From Bacteroidota bacterium (lineage in GTDB: Bacteria > Bacteroidota > Bacteroidia > Cytophagales > Cyclobacteriaceae), in contig JAEZBX010000234.1 of assembly GCA_023412765.1 (NCBI GenBank), positions 1 to 13,114 on the forward strand: a DNA stretch of 13,114 bases. The letters run 5' to 3'. The notes beneath the pieces were generated by a model. That model did no database searches, was not told the DNA's origin, and saw only the letters and a list, made by a program, of their open reading frames with translations. Both the position numbers and the translations under genes were made by a program. Of this stretch, positions 7,378-13,001 are shown in pieces (the first letter of the stretch is position 1; each line of letters begins with the position of its first letter).

Positions 7378-7434
7378 GGTTTAAGGTTTAAGGTTTAAGG
7401 TTTAAGGTTTAAAGTTTGAGGTTTGAGGTTTGAG
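7372..7434 (+). repeat. Tandem heptamer array, 9 units of GTTTAAG and variants
   Basis: Five exact GTTTAAG units are followed by one GTTTAAA and three GTTTGAG, ending in GTTGCGG. The first unit contains the stop codon of the M3 peptidase. On this strand every unit holds a stop codon (TAA or TGA). The G-rich strand is the sense strand of the upstream gene. With the opposing array at 7461-7509 it can form a long imperfect hairpin, so it may also serve as the 3' end structure; no ordinary terminator is seen in this gap. Confidence 0.95.
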
Positions 7435-7460
7435 GTTGCGGGGCCGAAAGATCGTGCACC

Positions 7461-7509
7461 TTATACCTTATACCTTATACCCTATACCTTCCTTACTCCC
7501 TATTCCTTG
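7461..7509 (-). repeat. Tandem heptamer array, GGTATAA and GGAATAG types, 7 units
   Basis: On the minus strand, starting at the last codons of marR, the units read approximately GGAATAG, GGAGTAA, GGAAGGTATAG, then GGTATAA three times, ending GGTGCACG. The marR stop TAG (7502-7500) is part of a GGAATAG unit. The array stands head to head with the GTTTAAG array at 7372-7434 across a 26-base spacer (7435-7460). The two arms differ by one base per unit, so a hairpin would have a regular T-T mismatch. Confidence 0.9.
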
Positions 7510-7955
7510 GCCCCACGACACTTGTCAAGTAAATCGCTCAACTGAAGGGCTTCATCGTCGCTCAACGCGAGAACGCCGTCAATCTCTCCCTGGTGTTTCT
7601 CAAGCGTATCGAGTAGTTCAAGTCCTGCCTCTGCAATTTTCACGTCAGTGGCACGCTTATCATTCGGGCAGGTGGTTTTTGTGATGAGATTTTTGCGTAC
7701 CAGACGATCGAGCAGGCGCGAAACATCGGAATTCTTGTCGAGCATCCGCGACTTAATTTCGGTTGCTGAAATGGCGGATGGGTGCTGTCCTTTAAGGATG
7801 CGCAATATGTTGAACTGCTGCGCGGTGATTTTGAAAGACCTAAAAAAATGTTGTTGATTCCCTTGCACCCAACTTGCTGTATACAGAAGGTTTAGCAGGG
7901 CCTTTTGATGGTTGCTCCTGAATTTTGGTTGTTTGATTTCTTCTTCGATTTTCAT
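7500..7955 (-). CDS. MarR-family winged-helix transcriptional regulator
   Basis: The 151-residue protein has the MarR fold: a dimerisation helix, then ITAQQFNILRILKG at about 43-56, a recognition region (ISATEIKSRMLDKNSDVSRL) at about 62-81, LDRLVRKNLITKTT, and the wing with NDKRATDVKIAEAG. The conserved D-x-R of the wing is present (DKR). Such proteins usually repress a neighbouring operon and are released by small ligands. It lies downstream of yceI on the same strand, separated by a strong hairpin that ends 7 bases before its ATG. A YceI gene beside a MarR gene suggests regulation of yceI, and an imperfect palindrome at 8639-8660 is a candidate site. There is no cysteine arrangement that clearly implies redox sensing. 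The family is sure, the target inferred. Confidence 0.9.
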   Translation of the reverse strand: MKIEEEIKQPKFRSNHQKALLNLLYTASWVQGNQQHFFRSFKITAQQFNILRILKGQHPSAISATEIKSRMLDKNSDVSRLLDRLVRKNLITKTTCPNDKRATDVKIAEAGLELLDTLEKHQGEIDGVLALSDDEALQLSDLLDKCRGAKE

Positions 7956-7990
7956 GATAAAATAAACCCCGGACTATAGCCCGGGGTTTA
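7956..7990 (-). terminator. Strong hairpin between yceI and marR (terminator or attenuator)
   Basis: TAAACCCCGG (minus, 7990-7981) pairs perfectly with CCGGGGTTTA (7972-7963), a 10 base-pair stem with an 8-base loop, followed on the minus strand by TTTATTTTATC up to the marR ATG. It begins 5 bases after the yceI stop codon. It should end most yceI transcripts and let a fraction through into marR. I see no separate marR promoter. Confidence 0.8.
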
Positions 7991-7995
7991 TCGCG

Positions 7996-8571
7996 TTAAG
8001 CTTTTTTATCCAATTCTACCTTAACTATCAATTCAACTTCGTCTCCGACCACTAGCTCGCCCGTAGGCACCTTGTTAGCCCATGTCAAGCCATAGTCCTG
8101 ACGGTTAATTTTTCCAGTGAGTTTAAACCCTGCCTTCGTACCCTTACCATGGTTGATGGTTCCACCATACGTAACATCGAACTCAACAGGTTTAGTTACA
8201 CCATGCATTGTCAGGTCGCCTTTCAGTTTGTACTTGCCACCATCTTTTACGAGAGTGCCCTTAAATTTTGTTTCAGGAAATTTTTCCGCATCAAAAAAAT
8301 CCGGGGATCTCAGGTGATTGTCTCTTCTTTCGTTGTCGGTGTCAATAGATGCAGTCTTGGAACTGAACTCAACCTGTGCTCCATTGAAGTCTTCAGATTT
8401 CGATGTGACCGTTGCATCGAAGTCGTTGAATTTCCCTTCCACTTCCGAAACAGCCATGTGTGTAATGCTGAATCCCACCTTGCTGTGATTCTTATCGATC
8501 GTCCAGGTACTTTGGGCAACCGCAGCTCCGGCAATCATCATTAGTGTAAATAATGCGTTGATCTTTTTCAT
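7996..8571 (-). CDS. YceI family periplasmic lipid/polyisoprenoid-binding protein
   Basis: The 191-residue protein has a clear signal peptide (MKKINALFTLMMIAGAAVAQ, cleavage near 19-20) and a mature domain with the YceI (lipocalin-like beta-barrel) pattern: WTIDKNHSKVGFSITHM, FDATVTSKSEDF, TASIDTDNERRDNHLRSPDF, FKGTLVKDGGKYKLKGDLTM, HGVTKPVEFDVTY and a final KINRQDYGLTWA segment. Family members bind long-chain isoprenoids or similar lipids in the periplasm; the ligand here is unknown. It is followed by a terminator-like hairpin and then marR. The 142-base gap upstream holds a 22-base imperfect palindrome. Confidence 0.93.
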   Translation of the reverse strand: MKKINALFTLMMIAGAAVAQSTWTIDKNHSKVGFSITHMAVSEVEGKFNDFDATVTSKSEDFNGAQVEFSSKTASIDTDNERRDNHLRSPDFFDAEKFPETKFKGTLVKDGGKYKLKGDLTMHGVTKPVEFDVTYGGTINHGKGTKAGFKLTGKINRQDYGLTWANKVPTGELVVGDEVELIVKVELDKKA

Positions 8572-8638
8572 TTTCTTCGATTTAGTAATTGTGAACGTTT
8601 GTTTAGTTTAGCGATATCCAATTTAACACCAGATATTA

Positions 8639-8660
8639 ATTATTTGTTTAAACATCTAAT
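8639..8660. promoter_or_regulatory. Imperfect 22-bp palindrome upstream of yceI, possible MarR operator
   Basis: The sequence is centred between 8649 and 8650, with a perfect core TGTTTAAACA and outer ATTA/TAAT arms; 9 of 11 positions pair. It lies 67 bases upstream of the yceI ATG in the gap shared with the 3' end of trmN. MarR dimers usually bind AT-rich palindromes of about this length near their target promoter, so it is a reasonable operator candidate. AT-rich gaps produce chance palindromes, so confidence is low. Confidence 0.3.
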
Positions 8661-8713
8661 TTTTATCTCATAAGTATCTGACTGCCAACAGGAATACTTT
8701 TCAATTCGCCAAT

Positions 8714-9454
8714 TTACAGTTTTATATAAAAATCCCGCGTCAGATTTATATAAGTGTCATCCCAAATTTCGCCGCTGTCGTGTTTATATAATAAAATATC
8801 TCCTGTCTCCGTGGGCAAGGGTTGTTTCTGAAACTCAAGCAGCCACCTTTCAATTTTTTTTTCACGACGTGTCCTGAAAGCAAATTGACGGCAACAATAA
8901 AGCATCTTTGACCTGGCAATTGCAATAAATTGATTACCCTCTTCAAAAGGAAGCACTACACTGAACTTCCCATCGGCTTCCATCAGCCGTGCAGCGGCAG
9001 TAGTCAGGTCGTTATGAGTCAGTTTAATTGCATGTCGTGCCTGATATCTCTTCTCATCCCGAGGACTTAAGCTATTTATAAAATACGGTGGATTGCTCAC
9101 AATCACATCGTACTTATAGTCCGGATAAAAGTCTTGAATAGCTAAGTGATGAATCTGAAGTTTGTCTCGCCATGGGGAGGAATGGAAATTATCCCGCGCG
9201 ATCAGGGCATCGTTCTTTTCAATTTCAACTGCATCAATTCTAGCACTATCATCCGATCGCTGGGCCAGCATCAACGCAATTATTCCATTCCCCGTTCCGA
9301 TATCTAATAAATGGTTCGCTTCTCCTACATCAGTCCACGCACCTAACAACACTGCATCAGTCCCTACTTTCATGGTGCTATGACCGTGCGCGACAGCGAA
9401 TTTCTTAAATCGAAAATGGCTTTTACGGCTAGTGCGTGAATCTGATCCTGACAT
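8714..9454 (-). CDS. trmN: tRNA1(Val) (adenine(37)-N6)-methyltransferase (TrmN/YfiC type)
   Basis: It makes m6A at position 37 of tRNA1(Val). The 246-residue protein carries FRFKKFAVAHGHSTMKVGTD at 14-33, the N-terminal signature of this family (F.F..F......MKVGTD), SAM motif I DIGTGNG at 51-57, the acidic DAVEIEKND at 74-82 and the amino-methyltransferase motif NPPYF at 121-125. The C-terminal third (RREKKIERWLLEFQK, then LYKHD.GEIWDDTYINLTRDFYI) is also typical. It starts at ATG 9454 and is divergent from the oxidoreductase gene with 67 bases between them. Related MTases such as PrmC share motif IV, but the MKVGTD segment points to TrmN. Confidence 0.92.
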   Translation of the reverse strand: MSGSDSRTSRKSHFRFKKFAVAHGHSTMKVGTDAVLLGAWTDVGEANHLLDIGTGNGIIALMLAQRSDDSARIDAVEIEKNDALIARDNFHSSPWRDKLQIHHLAIQDFYPDYKYDVIVSNPPYFINSLSPRDEKRYQARHAIKLTHNDLTTAAARLMEADGKFSVVLPFEEGNQFIAIARSKMLYCCRQFAFRTRREKKIERWLLEFQKQPLPTETGDILLYKHDSGEIWDDTYINLTRDFYIKL

Positions 9455-9490
9455 TTCTGGGATACAATTAGGCCATTAAATTTGATTTTA

Positions 9491-9498
9491 TACCTTCG
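9491..9498 (+). promoter_or_regulatory. Weak candidate -7 box (TACCTTCG) for the oxidoreductase gene
   Basis: One base away from TAnnTTTG, 23 bases before the ATG at 9522, in the 67-base divergent gap. This rests on the motif only, with no -33 element identified. Confidence 0.2.
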
Positions 9499-9521
9499 TT
9501 TTTGAATAGTACAAACCAGAT

Positions 9522-10523
9522 ATGGGTCGAAGAATTCGTTGGGGCATATTGGGCTGCGGAAATATAGCCAATAAATTCGCAGCGGATTTGAAATGGGTGA
9601 ATGATGCTGAATTGGTTGCTGTGGCTTCACGCAGCCAACAGAAAGCATCGGACCTGTCTACAAAGTATGGCGTTCATCACGCCTTTGATTCATATGAAGC
9701 GTTGGTGAAGTGCCCCGACGTCGACGTCATTTACATTGCTACCCCGCACGGGCTACATTGCGAGCACGCGCTTCTCTGTCTTGATCACAAGAAAGCCGTA
9801 TTGTGTGAAAAGGCTTTTGCTTTGAACTCTTTCCAAGTACGGAAGATGATTGAAGCTGCAAAAAGAAACGACGTATTTCTAATGGAGGCATTCTGGACAA
9901 AGTTTCTTCCACAATATCAAAAGGTGGCCTCATTAGTGAAATCCGGAGCGATAGGAGAGGTAAGAATGATTCAGGCTGACTTTGGTTTTAAAGCACCAAG
10001 TCCGGGCCCGCAGCGATTGCATGATCCTGCCTTGGGCGGTGGCGCACTGCTTGACATAGGGATCTATCCTGTATTTCTCGCTATTACCTTACTGGGTCCC
10101 CCTACGGAAATTCAAGCTACCATTCAACCGTACGCAAGCGGGGTCGATGAGCAGATTGCGATTGCCATGAAATTTCAAAATGGCGCACTAGCAAATCTTA
10201 GTGCTACGTTTGCTGCGGTTACACCCGTGGAGGCAGTCATCGCGGGTCGGGACGGATATATCCGGATGACCAATCGCTTTCACAACGCCATGGCTAATGT
10301 CGAAATGATAAAAAATTCCATACCTGTGGAGATAGGTGCGATCCATAAAGAAGTGGGTTATGGTTACCAGTTTGAAGCAAGGCACGTCGTAGAATGCTTG
10401 CAAAGCGGATTAAAGGAAAGTCCAGTGATTACTTTTGCCGATTCTCTTCTATTAATAGAAACTTTGGATAACATCCGTAAGACCTGCGGAATAAAGTATC
10501 CCGTGGATGAAGAAAACCAATAG
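9522..10523 (+). CDS. Gfo/Idh/MocA family NAD(P)-dependent oxidoreductase
   Basis: The 333-residue protein has an N-terminal Rossmann fold with WGILGCGNIANKFA at 7-20 and SR at 36-37 in the region that often selects NADP, followed by YIATPHGLHCEHALLCLDHK at 71-90 and CEKAFALN at 95-102, where K97 is the family's conserved catalytic lysine (EKP in many relatives, EKA here). MEAFWTKFLP at 121-130 and GGGALLDIGIYPV match the subgroup containing D-xylose dehydrogenase and dimeric dihydrodiol dehydrogenases. The substrate is probably a sugar or polyol, but it cannot be read from the sequence. It is followed after 24 bases by a small cupin, likely in one operon. Confidence 0.9.
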   Translation: MGRRIRWGILGCGNIANKFAADLKWVNDAELVAVASRSQQKASDLSTKYGVHHAFDSYEALVKCPDVDVIYIATPHGLHCEHALLCLDHKKAVLCEKAFALNSFQVRKMIEAAKRNDVFLMEAFWTKFLPQYQKVASLVKSGAIGEVRMIQADFGFKAPSPGPQRLHDPALGGGALLDIGIYPVFLAITLLGPPTEIQATIQPYASGVDEQIAIAMKFQNGALANLSATFAAVTPVEAVIAGRDGYIRMTNRFHNAMANVEMIKNSIPVEIGAIHKEVGYGYQFEARHVVECLQSGLKESPVITFADSLLLIETLDNIRKTCGIKYPVDEENQ

Positions 10524-10547
10524 GCAATTATTTAGAACTATAATATA

Positions 10548-11063
10548 ATGCAGACTAATCTATCATTAGAAGGTACGAAGACGGAAGTTTTCAGCACGGT
10601 TGAAAAGTATTTATCGGACAATGGTTTTACCGTTGCTGCAAAAGACTTTAACAGACCCTGGGGAGGTTTCTTTGTAATCGATGAATCGCAGGCTCAAAAA
10701 TTCGGGCAACTTTTTTTTCCCGAAGTTGAATTGTCAAGCTTACGGATCGGCGGAAAATTGAGTCCTAAGATACTGATGGTACAAACCGACAAAAGGTTAT
10801 CATGGCAGTACCACCATCGCCGCGCTGAAATCTGGAAGCTTGTAGCGGGTACTGCGGGAGTTGTAACAAGTGAGACAGATGAGGAAGGCTCACTAAAAAA
10901 ATTAAAGTTGGGTGAAATTATTCGCTTGCCACAAGGGCAACGTCACCGCCTTGTTGGTCTTGACGGATGGGGCATGATCGCCGAAATCTGGCAACATACT
11001 GATACTTCTCAGCCGTCGGATGAGGATGATATAGTCAGGGTACAGGATGATTTTGGGAGATGA
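10548..11063 (+). CDS. Cupin protein resembling the C-terminal domain of type II mannose-6-phosphate isomerase
   Basis: The 171-residue protein resembles the isomerase-type cupin found after the guanylyltransferase in type II PMI/GMP proteins. RPWGGFFVIDE is at about 41-51, ILMVQTDKRLSWQYHHRRAE at about 75-94 holds the metal-binding cupin motif 1 with its His-His pair and Glu, and cupin motif 2 has RLPQGQRHRLVG near 126-137. The tail SDEDDIVRVQDDFGR is the common end of this family. A sugar-phosphate isomerase or sugar-binding role is plausible and fits the oxidoreductase just upstream, but the reaction is not shown. It has no nucleotidyltransferase half, so it stands alone. The heptamer array begins 11 bases after its stop. 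Confidence 0.8.
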   Translation: MQTNLSLEGTKTEVFSTVEKYLSDNGFTVAAKDFNRPWGGFFVIDESQAQKFGQLFFPEVELSSLRIGGKLSPKILMVQTDKRLSWQYHHRRAEIWKLVAGTAGVVTSETDEEGSLKKLKLGEIIRLPQGQRHRLVGLDGWGMIAEIWQHTDTSQPSDEDDIVRVQDDFGR

Positions 11064-11074
11064 TTCTTTTTTAA

Positions 11075-11109
11075 GTTTAAGGTTTAAGGTTTAAGGTTTA
11101 AAGTTTAAA
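11075..11109 (+). repeat. Tandem heptamer array, 5 units (GTTTAAG x3, GTTTAAA x2)
   Basis: It follows the cupin stop codon by 11 bases and is G-rich on the sense strand of that gene. Every unit contains TAA. It ends in GTTG, as does the array after the M3 peptidase. It is the left arm of a head-to-head pair with 11220-11247, and the pair could form a hairpin around a spacer of about 100 bases. Confidence 0.95.
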
Positions 11110-11219
11110 GTTGTGCCAGTAGCATAGCTTAACAATTATCCGATTGCTCGAGAATGGGAACACTGAATAACGCACAGTGAATAATAGCCAAGTTCGCACA
11201 GGTAGTGCTCGAGCGAAAC
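11110..11219. other. Spacer between opposed heptamer arrays
   Basis: It holds no gene. GCTCGAG occurs at 11146-11152 and GCTCGAGC at 11207-11214; these self-complementary copies could pair with each other inside the larger hairpin. A short inverted repeat CACTG / CAGTG (11161-11165 and 11175-11179) lies between them, and GAATAA occurs twice. I cannot assign it a function. A structured RNA is possible. Confidence 0.4.
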
Positions 11220-11247
11220 CTTAAACTTTAAACTTTAAACTTTAAAC
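11220..11247 (-). repeat. Tandem heptamer array, 4 units (GTTTAAA x3, GTTTAAG x1)
   Basis: On the minus strand it follows the TAG stop of the serine hydrolase with no gap (GAATAGGTTTAAAG), so the stop codon region itself reads as a GAATAGG-like unit. It is G-rich on the sense strand of that gene and complementary to the array at 11075-11109. Confidence 0.95.
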
Positions 11248-12618
11248 CTATTCGACAGCCTCGATCACATCTCGCACCAAACTGACAACATCAAACCCAT
11301 TATGCGAAACTCCCAATCGCACAATAACAAGTTTCTTTGACGGGATTACCATAACATATTGCTCTTCAAATCCATCGGCCCAAAAGGCATCGGCAGGCAG
11401 CTCAGGATATTTTCTGTTCGATGGATCTTTGGGATCGCCGGCGTTGAGCCACCAATGTGCTCCATACCGGCCCATGTCGGCTGCGGGGGCAGGTGTTGTT
11501 GTATACTTAACCCAGCCCTCGGGCAGTATCCGTTCTCCATTCCACATGCCATCATTCAAATACAAAAGCCCGAACCTGGCCCAGTCGCGCGCCGAAGCAA
11601 ATGCGTAGGAAGATGCAACAAAGGTCCCGGATGCATCCGGCTCCAGGACCGCATCCTGCATTCCTATCTTATAGAAAAGTCTTTCATATGGAAATCGATG
11701 ATACAAGGTGTCGCCAACGGTCTGCCTGATGATCTTTGACAAGATATTAGTTGATCCGCTCGAATACTGAAAATAAGTGCCCGGTGGATGTGCTAATGCC
11801 TTTGACATTGCGTATCCACCTTTGTCATCACTCTTTATAAACATCTGGTGGAAATCGGCAGTTGGCGAAAAGTATGACTCCGACCATTCCAATCCGCTGC
11901 TTGCCTGAAGGAGATTGTTTATTGTAATGCTCGCCCGATCATCTGCCTTCCATTCAGCAACTGGCGCCCGTTGTTCGAGCTCCAGTTTTCCGTCCTTAAT
12001 AAGAATTCCCATCAAAGCATTTGTAATGCTCTTCGCCATGGACCATCCCATCATTCTTGAATGCTTATCAAAGCCGTTCGCATATCTTTCTCCAACTATT
12101 TGATTGTCGTACACTACAACGACTGCATGCGTGTTGAGCGGCCGTTGCGCATCCCTTTCGGCAAAAGCACGATCGAGTGCACCCCGCATCAGATCCATGT
12201 TCACGTTTGCTGGGGTTGCTACATTTTTATCCCCAGTGGGCCAGTCGAGAGAATCAACGGATGCGGCTGGCCTGGCCGTGATTAATCGCTGATTACGAAC
12301 TTCCTCTTCACTTCGCTGAGCAAGCAACGTACAGCCTAGTCCCTTCCTGTAGATAGCTTTACTAGTTTTCCAAAATACAGTTGCTGTTACTGTAGAATCG
12401 TCGTGAACTGTTATGGGCGCATTCGACAATCCGGGGAACACCTTGAGTTCTTTGTCCCGAACACTTTGCTGGTCGCGGCCCATCACAAAAACGCATGAGC
12501 ACATAGTCTTTGCTGCCATCCCCGCCATCACGGGTGGGAAGGTTATTAATATGTACGCTAAGACTATTAGTAATACTCCCGCGATAAGCAGAAGCACCGC
12601 CTTAAGAAGTTTCTTCAT
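11248..12618 (-). CDS. Membrane-anchored serine hydrolase (class C beta-lactamase / 6-aminohexanoate-dimer hydrolase type)
   Basis: The 456-residue protein begins with one hydrophobic segment (about 6-28) that is a signal anchor or uncleaved signal peptide. A linker domain with the cysteine cluster AKTMCSCVFVMGRD at 36-49 follows, a feature I recall in this hydrolase subgroup. The hydrolase domain has the nucleophile motif SMAK at 193-196 (S193, K196), a YSS motif at 285-287 in the place of YxN, and WADGF at 413-417 corresponding to the KTG/HxG motif. The domain probably faces the periplasm. Family members hydrolyse amides, esters or peptides; true beta-lactam hydrolysis is not implied. It stands alone on the minus strand, convergent with the cupin, and its TAG stop abuts a heptamer array. 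Confidence 0.9.
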   Translation of the reverse strand: MKKLLKAVLLLIAGVLLIVLAYILITFPPVMAGMAAKTMCSCVFVMGRDQQSVRDKELKVFPGLSNAPITVHDDSTVTATVFWKTSKAIYRKGLGCTLLAQRSEEEVRNQRLITARPAASVDSLDWPTGDKNVATPANVNMDLMRGALDRAFAERDAQRPLNTHAVVVVYDNQIVGERYANGFDKHSRMMGWSMAKSITNALMGILIKDGKLELEQRAPVAEWKADDRASITINNLLQASSGLEWSESYFSPTADFHQMFIKSDDKGGYAMSKALAHPPGTYFQYSSGSTNILSKIIRQTVGDTLYHRFPYERLFYKIGMQDAVLEPDASGTFVASSYAFASARDWARFGLLYLNDGMWNGERILPEGWVKYTTTPAPAADMGRYGAHWWLNAGDPKDPSNRKYPELPADAFWADGFEEQYVMVIPSKKLVIVRLGVSHNGFDVVSLVRDVIEAVE

Positions 12619-12715
12619 GGAGCAATTGATCTATTTTTTTGCGGACCAAAAGTTAGTTTAATTACATTTAACTGATTATCCTGTCTATTCTGTTTTGATG
12701 AGTTCATTAAAGATA

Positions 12716-12746
12716 GGTATAGGGTATAGGGTATACGGTATAAGGT
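12716..12746 (+). repeat. Tandem heptamer array, 4 units of GGTATAG/C/A
   Basis: The units are GGTATAG twice, GGTATAC and GGTATAA, ending in GGTGACG. The same flavour and the same GGTG ending occur in the array downstream of marR. It is upstream of the serine hydrolase rather than at a visible gene end and has no opposed partner nearby, so it is the exception to the 3'-end pattern. Confidence 0.85.
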
Positions 12747-12828
12747 GACGCCGTGACTACGAGGACGTAATCATGAGTGACACCACCCTAAATGATAGGG
12801 TTAAAAGCAGACTATTAACTAATAACAT

Positions 12829-12994
12829 TTAATCCTACTTTGTTTTGTTTGAAGGAGTTTCGAAGAAAGGAATAAGGAATAGGGAATAAGGGTGCGAACT
12901 TTGCTACCCTACCCTTATTCCTTATTCCTTATTTATTCGTTATTCCCTATTCCTATTTTTCTAACTTGACAAAGTAGCATTAATCCTGCTTTGT
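12829..12994. repeat. 15-base direct repeat flanking the heptamer hairpin
   Basis: TTAATCCTACTTTGT at 12829-12843 recurs as TTAATCCTGCTTTGT at 12980-12994 (14 of 15 identical). A third copy, TTAATGCTACTTTGT, lies inverted at 12983-12969 and overlaps the second, which creates the hairpin at 12962-13001. The copies bracket the GGAATAA hairpin at 12869-12956. This may mark an inserted or duplicated element. Confidence 0.6.
12869..12956. repeat. Head-to-head GGAATAA/G heptamers forming a long hairpin
   Basis: The left arm has GGAATAA, GGAATAG, GGAATAA, GGGT (12869-12893). The right arm is the reverse complement, starting ACCCTTATTCC at 12911 and continuing with less regular units to 12956. Over 20 inner positions (12874-12893 against 12911-12930) 19 pair, around a 17-base loop. 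The layout matches the two convergent-gap pairs but there is no gene on either side within 240 bases. Confidence 0.9.
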
Positions 12995-13001
12995 CAAGTT
13001 A
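12962..13001. repeat. Perfect 13-bp stem hairpin (TAACTTGACAAAG / CTTTGTCAAGTTA)
   Basis: The stem 12962-12974 / 12989-13001 is perfect and extends by three more pairs (one G-T) to an 8-base loop CATTAATC. Neither strand has a following T-tract, so it is not a usual intrinsic terminator. It may be an element end or a protein-binding site. Confidence 0.75.

Noticed and set aside
7372..7434. Telomere-like repeat marking a linear replicon end
   Set aside because: GTTTAAG resembles plant-type telomere units only superficially; the arrays are short, internal and flanked by normal genes on both sides.
7372..7509. CRISPR-like array
   Set aside because: The units are 7 bases with no spacers between them, and no cas genes are present; these are tandem microsatellite-type repeats.
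8149..8544. 131-codon plus-strand frame opposite yceI
   Set aside because: It is antisense to a well-supported YceI gene and has no domain or start context.
8672..8699. Hairpin AAGTAT...ATACTT as a trmN terminator
   Set aside because: The stem is short and interrupted, and on the minus strand no T-tract follows it; the run of T is on the wrong strand for trmN.
11359..11739. 126-codon plus-strand frame opposite the serine hydrolase
   Set aside because: It is antisense to a gene with intact catalytic motifs; no independent support.
12773..12832. 20-codon ATG-led frame in the right gene-free stretch
   Set aside because: It is too short, has no supporting context, and overlaps a small CCCTA/TAGGG inverted repeat.
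12962..13001. Intrinsic terminator for a gene beyond the right edge
   Set aside because: The stem is strong, but on the minus strand it is followed by GAAAAATAGG rather than T residues, and on the plus strand by AGAGAG.
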